NCBI GenBank assembly: GCA_022710025.1
Contig: JAKLHS010000002.1
Span: forward strand, 1-15,130
DNA length: 15,130 nucleotides
Direction: 5' to 3'
DNA from: Caldisericota bacterium
Lineage (GTDB): Bacteria; Caldisericota; Caldisericia; Cryosericales; Cryosericaceae
Positions 1 through 7,801 of the stretch are shown here, piece by piece. Every line of letters begins with the position of its first letter. Within the stretch, counting starts at the first letter, position 1. A program made the translations under genes and the position numbers. Under the pieces are notes generated by a model that was given only the letters and a program-made list of their open reading frames with translations, was not told the DNA's origin and searched no databases.

Positions 1-2
1 AT

Positions 3-143
3 GAGGCGCGGTACTCAACGACGGACGTCACCACGGGACAGGTCACGGAAGCCAGGGCGGCGTATCAAAAACTGCTGGAACAACTGAAAACTGAGGCGCA
101 GCATCCACGCTTCAGGGGAGAGGATATACAGCCTTCTTCCTGA
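3..143 (+). CDS. C-terminal end of an unidentified protein (partial)
   Basis: An open frame enters from the left edge and runs 46 codons to TGA at 141-143. The visible tail is rich in Ala, Gln, Glu and Lys (for example AAYQKLLEQLKTEA) and looks like an amphipathic helix. It ends in a polar stretch finishing DIQPSS. The other two forward frames are interrupted earlier. It lies 61 bp upstream of the DUF58 gene on the same strand, so it may be the preceding operon member. Too little is visible to name a family. Confidence 0.45.
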   Translation, partial: EARYSTTDVTTGQVTEARAAYQKLLEQLKTEAQHPRFRGEDIQPSS

Positions 144-204
144 CGACGACGTATTCTGTAACGGGACCATCGTCTCACCGATGTAATAGATGAGAGGCGG
201 CAAG

Positions 205-1545
205 GTGAGCACGCATGATCAACGGGCTATGGTGATTCGCGAGTACGACGACAGTCGGGAACATCCTGGTAAAACGGTTGTCTTCCTGCGTGTCGCGCGT
301 TCAGGGTTGTTGTTCTCCCTGATCGCGCTTGCCATAGCTCTGATGCTGCGCAGCGTTTCTTTCCTGATCGTGGGGTTGGGTGCCCTGGCGTATACTTCTT
401 TTTTATGCGCTGTGTTGACAGCGGAGTACAACCGCCTCCTTGTTATGGCGGATCTCCGGCATAACGTCGTAACGGTTCGTCAGCCGAACATGATTACCTG
501 GAAAACATCCGGCTGCACGACGACTCTGCCGGTTCTGACCTCTGTAGATCCGGTATTTCCCTCCTATGTGGTTCCACACCATCAGCGAATCTCTGGTGAC
601 ACCCTTACCGTCTTTTTCAGCGCATCCCGGAAAGGCGTGTACTCAGTCGGCGGCGCTCGCATAACACTTCAAGATCCCCTTCGGATATTCCGCATCCAGC
701 ATGCCATTGCTCCCCACCTGTCGCTCACCGTCATCCCTCGTGCACTTCCATTGACGTCCCTGCATATCGCGCTGACCTCCCCGCTCGACGGTCAACGCGT
801 GCGCTACGCTCCCAACGTCGACACAAGTCAGCTCACGGGTATACACCCGTATGATGGAGAACCGATGAATCGCATCCACTGGAAGATGAGCGCGCATACA
901 GGCAGTCTCCTCGTCAAGGATTTTACCCCTTCCGCTTCGCAGACAGCAGTTCTTGTTGTCGATTACACTGTGAGCGGCGATTTTCCTTTCACGCTCGAGA
1001 CGCTCGACGAAACACTGTCTACGGTCGCTACAAGCATCCTGACATATATCTACGACCGCAGGCTTCCCTTTGCCGTCGCGACTCTCGGTGATCGGACCGA
1101 CTGGGTCGGCCCCGGGCATGACCGCACCCGATTGCTCGCGTGCCTTACGGCCATAGCACGAGCTCAAACGGTCAAAACGGAATCCGGCAACACGTTGTTG
1201 GACTGGTTGAACCATAATATGCATGCTTTTCCCGCTCGTTCCCAGTTATTTGTCATTGCGCACTCAGTAAACGAAGACGGTATCGTGGAGCTGTTGCGAC
1301 GACGGGAATCGTTTGCCCGGATTACCGTTATCGTTTTTCCGGAAGGAAGTTTCCTGATGCCCGGAGAGCATCGCGCCCCCTACTACTTGAAGGATAGCGA
1401 ACGATTGACGCACCTTCGGTCACTCCAGCGGGTCCTTGGACAGAACGGCATCGACCTGCAGATCGTCGAGCTCAATGATGCGTTTACGACATCCCGCTTC
1501 TGCGCACAAGAGACATGGACGCCACGCGCACAGCTCGTCTCATAG
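205..1545 (+). CDS. DUF58 domain protein, membrane-anchored
   Basis: The protein has 446 residues. Two hydrophobic segments lie near residues 33-72, and a predicted soluble domain carries the DUF58 signature GIHPYDGEPMNRIHWKMSA at about 212-230, followed by LLVKDF. The stretch AVLVVDYT a little later resembles the first strand of the von Willebrand A-like fold often found in this family. I chose GTG 205 over ATG 190 because AGAGG (193-197) sits 7 nt before the GTG and nothing like a Shine-Dalgarno precedes the ATG. DUF58 proteins usually accompany a MoxR ATPase and multi-pass membrane partners, as here, and are thought to act in envelope protein assembly or quality control. The next gene starts inside this one (31 nt overlap), which indicates co-translation. 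The biochemical role is unknown. Confidence 0.88.
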   Translation: MSTHDQRAMVIREYDDSREHPGKTVVFLRVARSGLLFSLIALAIALMLRSVSFLIVGLGALAYTSFLCAVLTAEYNRLLVMADLRHNVVTVRQPNMITWKTSGCTTTLPVLTSVDPVFPSYVVPHHQRISGDTLTVFFSASRKGVYSVGGARITLQDPLRIFRIQHAIAPHLSLTVIPRALPLTSLHIALTSPLDGQRVRYAPNVDTSQLTGIHPYDGEPMNRIHWKMSAHTGSLLVKDFTPSASQTAVLVVDYTVSGDFPFTLETLDETLSTVATSILTYIYDRRLPFAVATLGDRTDWVGPGHDRTRLLACLTAIARAQTVKTESGNTLLDWLNHNMHAFPARSQLFVIAHSVNEDGIVELLRRRESFARITVIVFPEGSFLMPGEHRAPYYLKDSERLTHLRSLQRVLGQNGIDLQIVELNDAFTTSRFCAQETWTPRAQLVS

Positions 1546-2987
1546 TTGCCAACGCCGCCTGTTTTCTGGCCTACTGGATAGCCCGGACAGCCGTGCCGTG
1601 GTGGTTTGCGATACCGGCGCTCATAGTATTCAACATCGCGCTGAACCATCGGAATCAACGGCTGTTTCGACTCTATCACGGCCTTCAGACATGCTTTCTG
1701 ATCGTCTACCTGGCTGTCACCGCTGAAAATCATACGCTTCAGGAATTCCTTGCAATACTCATATTGACAGTCCTCTTTGAGTTATACCTGTGGATCGCAG
1801 GAAACCTTACACTGGCGGCAGCTTCGCCTTCCGGATTTCTGCGCGTGAGCATCGTCGCATGTTTCTACGCTGTCCTTGGAAACACGGACCCCCTGGTCTG
1901 CGCTATCGTTCTGGCTGTTATGCTTGCCGCATCCATGTTCTCCGCGGTCATTGCCTCCGATCCTGTATCCATGAAGAAACTCATCCCGGGATTTATCATC
2001 CTCGCCATCGTGTTCGCTGCCGCCGTCGCGTCGCCTGTCGTACAGGCTCCGACACTCCCCAGAGCGGCAGTCTGGCTCCTGCCGGGCACTCCGTCTTCCA
2101 CTCCAAAACCGGCAGGTAATGGCGGACTTCCGGTGAATCTTCCCGCCCTGACCCTTCGACGCGTCATGCAGCAGCACTTCTGGGAGCTGTTCGGGTTCAT
2201 GTATGTACCGATGGCTGTCATGGCTGCCATTCTTCTTGCCGCCGCCATCGTCTCCGTGAGTATCCTGCACAACAGCTGGAGCAAAACGATGCGGATGCTC
2301 CTGTTCCCTATTTCGCTGCTTTTGTGCGCTCTGGTATTCACGCTGATCTATACCGCAGCCAAGACCGCTCAGGTATCGGGAGGAATAGCGGCACTGGGAG
2401 CACTTCCCGGAAACATGGACGACATCGTGGAGTCACTCCGCAAAAACAGCATCCTTCCTCCTCGGGAAGACGAAGTCAAAGCTACGCTCGAGAGGATTGT
2501 CACAGTCGTGTACTGGTTTGGTGCCAGCCTGCTGTTCGTCTCGATCGTGTCCACCCTGCGCGATATGGTTTTCGAATTCCGCCACGAGGTTCTGCTTTCC
2601 ATGCTCGAACGAAACGAGCGCAAGAAAGTACTCCGGGCAGTGCGCCGCCTCGCGTCTCTAGACAACGGCGTGCTCCTTGAGGATCCGACTACAAGCGTTA
2701 CGGCCATGTTTGCAATGGCCGTCGAGGCGGTGCATGCACTCGGTCCCTCTCTTCGACGCGGTGAAACGGCACAGGAATATGCCCTCCGCGTTTCGACGGA
2801 TCTTCCCTCATGCACCATTCCGATCCAGGAGCTGGCAGATCTGTTCAGCAAGGCGCACTACAGCCATGATGCTGTTACAGAGAGAGATGTCCTGACTGCC
2901 CGCTCAGCGCTCCAGTCGTTACGAACGACGGTTCAAACCCTGCGCCGCAGTTGGCAAAAGACAGCGCACGACGCCCGTATGCGTTGA
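1515..2987 (+). CDS. Multi-pass membrane protein with C-terminal DUF4129-like domain
   Basis: The protein has 490 residues. About six hydrophobic helices lie in residues 8-175, then a Pro/Gly-rich loop (about 176-215), then about three more helices to residue 350. The cytoplasmic tail contains the DUF4129-type pattern RRGETAQEYALRV, then LADLFSKAHYSHDAVTERD. This pattern is typical of the C-terminus of TgpA-like proteins encoded with MoxR and DUF58. A full TgpA carries a transglutaminase core between the membrane part and DUF4129; no such Cys-His-Asp core is visible here. The ATG at 1515 overlaps the DUF58 gene by 31 nt with only a weak ribosome site, which suggests coupling. The substrate or partner is unknown; it is probably a membrane component of the MoxR/DUF58 system. 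Confidence 0.75.
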   Translation: MDATRTARLIVANAACFLAYWIARTAVPWWFAIPALIVFNIALNHRNQRLFRLYHGLQTCFLIVYLAVTAENHTLQEFLAILILTVLFELYLWIAGNLTLAAASPSGFLRVSIVACFYAVLGNTDPLVCAIVLAVMLAASMFSAVIASDPVSMKKLIPGFIILAIVFAAAVASPVVQAPTLPRAAVWLLPGTPSSTPKPAGNGGLPVNLPALTLRRVMQQHFWELFGFMYVPMAVMAAILLAAAIVSVSILHNSWSKTMRMLLFPISLLLCALVFTLIYTAAKTAQVSGGIAALGALPGNMDDIVESLRKNSILPPREDEVKATLERIVTVVYWFGASLLFVSIVSTLRDMVFEFRHEVLLSMLERNERKKVLRAVRRLASLDNGVLLEDPTTSVTAMFAMAVEAVHALGPSLRRGETAQEYALRVSTDLPSCTIPIQELADLFSKAHYSHDAVTERDVLTARSALQSLRTTVQTLRRSWQKTAHDARMR

Positions 2988-3043
2988 TTTTGACCTGAGG
3001 AGCATACAATAGGATCGCCACCAGCCACATGAGGGAGCAGATC

Positions 3044-3994
3044 ATGAAAGAGAAACTGGATAAAGCTGTATCGTATGTAGAGCAGTACTTTGTCGGCAAG
3101 CATGCCGTCGTCGAGGTGGCATTTGCCACACTTCTCGCCGGTGGGCACATCTTCCTCGAGGATGTTCCCGGCCTGGGGAAAACGACCCTGGCGAACCTCA
3201 TCTCAAGATCGCTCGGTCTGCAGTTCAAGCGTATCCAGTTTACGCCGGATCTCCTTCCGTCAGACATCTCGGGAGTCTCGGTCTACGACCAGAAGACGCA
3301 GGAGTTCCGACTCAAACAGGGCCCCATCTTCACCAATCTTCTCCTGGCGGACGAAATCAACCGGGGCACACCCAAAACTCAGTCCGCCCTGCTCGAAGCC
3401 ATGGCCGAATACCAGGTGACCATTGACGGTACGATCGTGAAATTGGAGCGACCCTTCGTAGTCATGGCCACCATGAACCCGATCGAATACGAGGGAACGT
3501 TCCCACTGCCCGAGGCGCAGCTGGACCGCTTCATGACACGCCTGACGATCGGATACCCCAGCAAGGAAAAGGAAGAGGAGATCATCACGGGCTTCTATGC
3601 GCGTGTCAGGATCGTAGGCGAAGACGTTCGTATCATCTCGCGCGAGGACTTGCTGGCAATGCAAAAAGAGGTCGAGGAAATCTATGTGGCGCCGGAGCTC
3701 ATCACATACGTTGTCTCGCTCGTCGATGCCACCAGGCATGACGATACCGTGTACCTCGGACTGTCGCCACGCGGCGGCATAGATCTGATGCGATTGAGCA
3801 AGGCCTATGCATATCTCCAGGGGAGAGAGTTCGTGATCCCGGATGACATCAAGACAGTTTTCCCCTTCATATCCGGGCACCGCATCATCCTGCAAGCCGA
3901 GGCACGCTTGCGCGGCGTCACGACAAACGAAGTCGTGGTCAACACACTCAAGGGCGTGGCGATCCCCAAACTGGCTGACTACCGGAAGCAATAA
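3044..3994 (+). CDS. MoxR family AAA+ ATPase
   Basis: The protein has 316 residues, the usual MoxR size. Walker A is VPGLGKTT (residues 41-48), Walker B is LLLADEIN (99-106), and the family pattern RGTPKTQSALLEAMAE follows. Sensor 1 lies in ATMNPIEYEGTFPLPEAQLDRF, given here only as residues 142-163, and the sensor 2 region is LSPRGGIDLMRLSKAY. I chose ATG 3044 because GAGGGAG (3031-3037) is 6 nt upstream; an earlier in-frame ATG at 3029 has no such site. MoxR ATPases are cytosolic chaperone-like hexamers that act on DUF58/VWA partners, here the two upstream genes (56 bp gap). A weak TACAAT (3005-3010) in the gap might give extra transcription, but support is poor. Confidence 0.95.
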   Translation: MKEKLDKAVSYVEQYFVGKHAVVEVAFATLLAGGHIFLEDVPGLGKTTLANLISRSLGLQFKRIQFTPDLLPSDISGVSVYDQKTQEFRLKQGPIFTNLLLADEINRGTPKTQSALLEAMAEYQVTIDGTIVKLERPFVVMATMNPIEYEGTFPLPEAQLDRFMTRLTIGYPSKEKEEEIITGFYARVRIVGEDVRIISREDLLAMQKEVEEIYVAPELITYVVSLVDATRHDDTVYLGLSPRGGIDLMRLSKAYAYLQGREFVIPDDIKTVFPFISGHRIILQAEARLRGVTTNEVVVNTLKGVAIPKLADYRKQ

Positions 3995-4036
3995 GAATTC
4001 ATCAATACGAGCAGGGTTCGCAGACTGCACCAGGCA

Positions 4037-4052
4037 CTTTTCTGCAGAAAAG
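4037..4052. repeat. Perfect 16-bp palindrome upstream of nrdD
   Basis: CTTTTCTGCAGAAAAG is a perfect palindrome without a loop, 42 bp after the moxR stop and about 118 bp before the -35 of the putative nrdD promoter. A loop-free palindrome suits a dimeric DNA-binding protein better than a terminator. I do not recognise the regulator. It does not match the NrdR box. Confidence 0.5.
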
Positions 4053-4086
4053 CCGGGGGCACCTCTGTGTGACTTCTGACGATGCG

Positions 4087-4130
4087 GTTGTATGTTCTGT
4101 CGCTTCTACCTCCTTCCCATACAACATTTT
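4087..4130 (+). terminator. 8-bp inverted repeat with T-run, possible moxR terminator
   Basis: GTTGTATG (4087-4094) and CATACAAC (4118-4125) form a perfect 8-bp stem with a 23-nt pyrimidine-rich loop, followed by ATTTT. It lies between moxR and the nrdD promoter, where a terminator is expected. The stem is AT-rich and the T-run short, so it would be a weak intrinsic terminator; an operator or processing site is also possible. Confidence 0.35.
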
Positions 4131-4169
4131 CTGACCTTGTCAAGCCCCTAAGCCGCTCCTTCACAATAC

Positions 4170-4197
4170 TTGACGCACCAACAGGCGACCATAGAAT
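4170..4197 (+). promoter_or_regulatory. Putative sigma70-type promoter of nrdD
   Basis: TTGACG (4170-4175) and TAGAAT (4192-4197) are separated by 16 bp, and each matches the consensus at 5 of 6 positions. Transcription would start near 4204, leaving a leader of about 78 nt before the nrdD ATG. Confidence 0.6.
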
Positions 4198-4281
4198 GGG
4201 GATGTGCTCTTCTGAAGCGACACCTGGAGTTCGAGGCCTGCACTACATCGGAACCACCAACCATACTTGGGGGCGAGACGC

Positions 4282-6333
4282 ATGCGATACGTTATCAAAC
4301 GCACAGGTGAGAAAGTACCCTTCGATCCGGAAAAGATACGCAACGCTATCACAAGGGCTGCAAAGGCAACACAGGAACTCGACGAGATCGAAGCTGAACG
4401 CCTGACGCGTATCGTCATCGCTCAGATCACGGATGACATCGCTACCGTCGAACAGATCCAGGACCTGGTAGAGCAGACGCTCATGGAGTCGCGGCATCAC
4501 AAGACAGCCAAAGCTTACATTCTCTACCGGGAACAACACCGCAAGCTGCGTGATTTCAGAACACTGCTGGACCCCCGTGAGACGATCCAGAAGTACCTTG
4601 AAAAACTGGACTGGCGTGTCAATGAAAACTCCAACACCAGTTATTCCCTCCAGGGATTGAACATGCACCTGGCCACAAGCGTGGTCAGCCGTTACTGGCT
4701 CAACGAAGTCTATCCTCCCGAGGTCCGGGAGGCTCATGTGAACGGGGATATGTATATTCACGACCTGGGGTACCTGGCTGCCTACTGTGTCGGCTGGGAC
4801 CTGAAGGATCTCCTGACACGAGGACTGGGCGGCGTTTACGGCAAGGTAGAGAGCAAGCCGGCTAAACACTTCCGATCCGCTCTCGGTCAGATGGTCAACT
4901 TCATATTCACGATGCAGGGCGAGGCCGCCGGCGCACAAGCATTCAGCTCTGTCGACACATACCTCGCCCCTTTCATCCGTCATGACCATCTGTCATATGA
5001 CGAAGTGAAGCAGGCAGTCCAGGAATTCGTCTTCAACATGAACGTGCCGACCAGGTCAGGGTTCCAGTCCCCTTTCAGCAACATCACCCTGGATTTGCAT
5101 CCCCACGGTGAAACAGCCCATGAAGCTGCCATCATAGGCGGAGAGCCACTGCAGGAAACATACGCAGATTTCCAACCAGAGATGGACATGTTCAACAGAG
5201 CATTCGCCGAGGTCATGCTGGCCGGAGACTCAAAAGGGCGCGTCTTTTCCTTCCCCATCCCTACCTACAACATCACGAAAGACTTCGACTGGAACAACCC
5301 CGTGTACGACTCTATCTTCGAAATGACCGCCAAATTCGGCATCCCGTACTGGAGCAACTTCGTCAACAGCAGCATGGATCCGGATGACGCCAGATCAATG
5401 TGTTGTAGACTGCGTCTCGACACCCGTGAATTGCGCAAACGAGGGGGAGGCCTGTTTGCCGCCAACCCGCTGACCGGATCCATCGGCGTCGTCACAATCG
5501 ACCTGCCGCGTCTGGGCTACCTCTCACATACGAAGGATGAGTTGTTCGACCGCCTGTCTCACGTGATGGACGTCGCGCATACATCGCTCGAGATAAAACG
5601 GAAAATCATCGAGAACTTGACGGCGGCCGGCCTGTATCCGTACTCCCGCCACTACCTGAGCACCGTCCGAGAACGTTATGGACAATACTGGGCAAACCAT
5701 TTCAACACGATAGGGATCAACGGCATGAATGAGCTGCTTGTCAACTTCGCCGGCATCTCCATAGCCGAACCGGAGGGTGAGAAGCTGGCTCTCGAGATCA
5801 TGGACTTCATGCTCGCCAAACTGGAAGAGTTCCAGCATGCGAGCGGCCAACTCTACAACTTGGAGGCTACTCCTGCCGAGTCGGCAACGTATGTCCTTGC
5901 CAAACAGGACAAGGCTCTCTACCCCGATATCGTAGTAGCCAACGACGAGGCCGTACGCAACGGAGCCGATCCCTACTACACCAACTCGACCCAGTTGCCC
6001 GTAGCATACACGACCGACCCGTTTGAAGCCCTGGAACTGCAGGACCCCCTGCAAGCGAAATATACCGGGGGAACGGTCGTTCACTTGTTTCTGGGAGAGA
6101 GACTGGACAGCGCGGACCAGGCAAAACAGCTTGTTCGTGCCGTCACCAACGGCTTCCAGCTGCCGTACTTCACGATCACTCCCACCTTCTCGATTTGTCC
6201 GAAGCACGGGTATATTGCAGGCAATCACCCCTACTGCCCGCGATGCGACGAAGACCTGGCCGCTGGAGAACAGGGTACCACAGGAGCATCGGCATCGGAC
6301 GATGTGCCATTCGCAACACGTTCCGAGACATAG
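4282..6333 (+). CDS. nrdD: Class III anaerobic ribonucleoside-triphosphate reductase, catalytic core lacking the glycyl-radical domain
   Basis: This enzyme makes deoxyribonucleotides without oxygen. The 683-residue protein begins with an ATP-cone (residues 1-93, YVIKRTGEKVPFDPEKI). The reductase barrel follows, with YCVGWD (Cys169), MCCRL (Cys374/Cys375, expected to include the thiyl-radical cysteine), RELRKRGGGLFAANP and NLEATPAE. A zinc site CPKHGYIAGNHPYCPRC (C639, H642, C652, C655) is near the end. Normal NrdD continues from here into a C-terminal loop carrying the radical glycine. This protein stops 28 residues after the last zinc ligand, in a low-complexity Gly/Ala/Ser tail, and no GY loop is present. 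The loop is encoded at 7802-7999. I chose ATG 4282 because GGGGG (4269-4273) precedes it; the frame opens at TTG 4267. The Shine-Dalgarno of the next gene overlaps this stop codon. Confidence 0.95.
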   Translation: MRYVIKRTGEKVPFDPEKIRNAITRAAKATQELDEIEAERLTRIVIAQITDDIATVEQIQDLVEQTLMESRHHKTAKAYILYREQHRKLRDFRTLLDPRETIQKYLEKLDWRVNENSNTSYSLQGLNMHLATSVVSRYWLNEVYPPEVREAHVNGDMYIHDLGYLAAYCVGWDLKDLLTRGLGGVYGKVESKPAKHFRSALGQMVNFIFTMQGEAAGAQAFSSVDTYLAPFIRHDHLSYDEVKQAVQEFVFNMNVPTRSGFQSPFSNITLDLHPHGETAHEAAIIGGEPLQETYADFQPEMDMFNRAFAEVMLAGDSKGRVFSFPIPTYNITKDFDWNNPVYDSIFEMTAKFGIPYWSNFVNSSMDPDDARSMCCRLRLDTRELRKRGGGLFAANPLTGSIGVVTIDLPRLGYLSHTKDELFDRLSHVMDVAHTSLEIKRKIIENLTAAGLYPYSRHYLSTVRERYGQYWANHFNTIGINGMNELLVNFAGISIAEPEGEKLALEIMDFMLAKLEEFQHASGQLYNLEATPAESATYVLAKQDKALYPDIVVANDEAVRNGADPYYTNSTQLPVAYTTDPFEALELQDPLQAKYTGGTVVHLFLGERLDSADQAKQLVRAVTNGFQLPYFTITPTFSICPKHGYIAGNHPYCPRCDEDLAAGEQGTTGASASDDVPFATRSET

Positions 6334-6342
6334 GGGGCTGTC

Positions 6343-7764
6343 ATGACTTTCTCACGTCATTTCCGGAAGCGAGTCGTCATACTGGTCGTCGCGGTTATCG
6401 TTGTTGCTGCATCCGCCTGTTTCGCCTGGTGGAAACTGAAAGGGAATTCCCCGGCATCATCCCGTTCCTCCCGCACAGAGATCGGACTCTACCTGGATAA
6501 CGGCAACCTCTGGCAATGGGTCAACGGTCGGAAAACCCAGCTCACCAGACTCGGCAATCTTGCGAGTTTCGACTGGCATCCGGCTGGTGGAGAGATTGTG
6601 TATATAACTCAGGAAACAGATGGATCATACAAGGCAATCGATCGGAAGCTCGATTCGAAGCAGGAACTGGTCATCAGCCAGGGGTCGGCCGAAATGGGGC
6701 CGAAACTCCTGTGCACGCAAAACAGTGTCCTGATCGTGGATGCTGCAGCTACGACAACGCCGGGGCTGCTGTTACTTACGATCACGTCCGTGGGTTATGA
6801 CGGCACGACCAACAGCTCGTTCTGGACTCAGGTCCCGCTTACGGCAGAACAGTTTGATCGAACGACGCGACTTATCCTTTCCGGATCCACGCCGCTGATC
6901 GTCTCACCGGGAGGGATATGGAGCGTCGGATCGTCGACACTGGGTTTCGATACCGCCCATGTCTTCCTCGGACCGTCTGGCGTCACATTCGCCGATGGAA
7001 CATTCATGGGACTCATGCAGGATGCTCAAGGAACGTTTATCGGTCTCAGGACAGTAGACGGCACGATCACCAGTGTGGCCCCGCCGCCGACATCCAGCGG
7101 CATCCTTCAACCGTTCATACGCGGAGCATCGCGTACGACCGACGGAACGATCCTTGTTTATGAGCTTGGCATCTACGGATCGGGCACGGGAACTGGCGGA
7201 ACGACATCCTCCCTTTCCTATGAGACGTGGCAGTATATGAAAGGGGCACGCAAGCCAAAGCTCATCGCCAAGGGAGACAAGCCGTCATTCTTCACATTCC
7301 AGTTCACGGGAGGTTCTGCGCCTGTTCAGTCGGGAACTCAGCCGGCGCCTGTCGTCACAACGGATACCGGCCTCATGTTCCGCGACCAGCCCGTCACGAT
7401 CGGCAGCACGGTCCTGGAGGTTGCCGCACCCACGGAGAAACGAACCGCGCTGGCTCTCGGCCAAGGATGGGTCCAAGCTGCCGGCTTGGGACGGGCAAAG
7501 GGGAAAACAGGCTGGCTGTATGGCGCTTACCTCCGAATCACGACAGGATCAAAGACCTATGTTCCGTTTGCACGTGTCTCCGTATCCTCTCCCGTCAAGG
7601 TATACCTGGATGAAAGCCTCAATGGACCGGCTGCAACGGCCCTTGATAAGGGGGACAGCGTAGTGGCGTTGGGGATGACGCCGGACAAGCGAGCCGTCCG
7701 TATCCTTCTGCCTTCGGGTACAAACGCATATGTGGCTGCGAGCAGCGTGGTTGTCTCTCACTGA
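6343..7764 (+). CDS. Anchored extracytoplasmic protein, beta-propeller-like with C-terminal SH3-like repeats
   Basis: The protein has 473 residues. A basic N-terminus (RHFRKR) and one hydrophobic helix (about 11-30) act as signal anchor, so the bulk should lie outside the membrane. Residues about 45-340 are beta-rich, with a WD40/TolB-like blade motif (LTRLGNLASFDWHPAGGEI) and Gly/Thr/Ser-rich linkers. The last 120 residues look like two bacterial SH3-type units: one ends GKTGWLYGAYLRI, the other runs from VKVYLDESLNG to AYVAASSVVV. The ATG has AGGGGG (6332-6337) overlapping the nrdD stop, with a 9-bp gap, so it is an nrd operon member by position. No link between such a protein and nucleotide reduction is known to me; it may be a passenger inserted between the two nrdD parts. 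Domain calls are from pattern only. Confidence 0.75.
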   Translation: MTFSRHFRKRVVILVVAVIVVAASACFAWWKLKGNSPASSRSSRTEIGLYLDNGNLWQWVNGRKTQLTRLGNLASFDWHPAGGEIVYITQETDGSYKAIDRKLDSKQELVISQGSAEMGPKLLCTQNSVLIVDAAATTTPGLLLLTITSVGYDGTTNSSFWTQVPLTAEQFDRTTRLILSGSTPLIVSPGGIWSVGSSTLGFDTAHVFLGPSGVTFADGTFMGLMQDAQGTFIGLRTVDGTITSVAPPPTSSGILQPFIRGASRTTDGTILVYELGIYGSGTGTGGTTSSLSYETWQYMKGARKPKLIAKGDKPSFFTFQFTGGSAPVQSGTQPAPVVTTDTGLMFRDQPVTIGSTVLEVAAPTEKRTALALGQGWVQAAGLGRAKGKTGWLYGAYLRITTGSKTYVPFARVSVSSPVKVYLDESLNGPAATALDKGDSVVALGMTPDKRAVRILLPSGTNAYVAASSVVVSH

Positions 7765-7779
7765 TGTGTCTGCTATACT
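7751..7779 (+). promoter_or_regulatory. Putative extended -10 promoter of the glycyl-radical gene
   Basis: TTGTCT (7751-7756) and TATACT (7774-7779) are separated by exactly 17 bp, and TGC precedes the -10, giving an extended -10 element TGCTATACT. The -35 lies in the last codons of the preceding gene. The expected start near 7786 leaves about 16 nt of leader, just enough for the ribosome site. A TGC-TATAAT element also precedes the ECF S gene, which suggests this form is used in the genome. Confidence 0.6.
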
Positions 7780-7787
7780 GACGTCAG
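7778..7787. promoter_or_regulatory. 10-bp palindrome over the transcription start, possible operator
   Basis: CTGACGTCAG is a perfect palindrome beginning in the last two bases of the -10 element and spanning the expected start. This is a classic repressor position. No regulator is identified, and 10-bp palindromes can arise by chance. Confidence 0.35.
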
Positions 7788-7790
7788 AGA

Positions 7791-7798
7791 GGAGGTGA
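7791..7798 (+). promoter_or_regulatory. Strong ribosome-binding site of the glycyl-radical gene
   Basis: GGAGGTGA is fully complementary to the usual 16S rRNA 3' end. GGAGG lies 6 nt before the GTG at 7802. It is the best match among the nrd genes in this window and fixes the start codon of the small gene. Confidence 0.75.
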
Positions 7799-7801
7799 AG
7801 A

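Noticed and set aside
4160..4176. CACAATACTTG as a possible NrdR box at the nrdD promoter
   Set aside because: It is one base short of the symmetric core, is not palindromic, and has no second box at the expected spacing.
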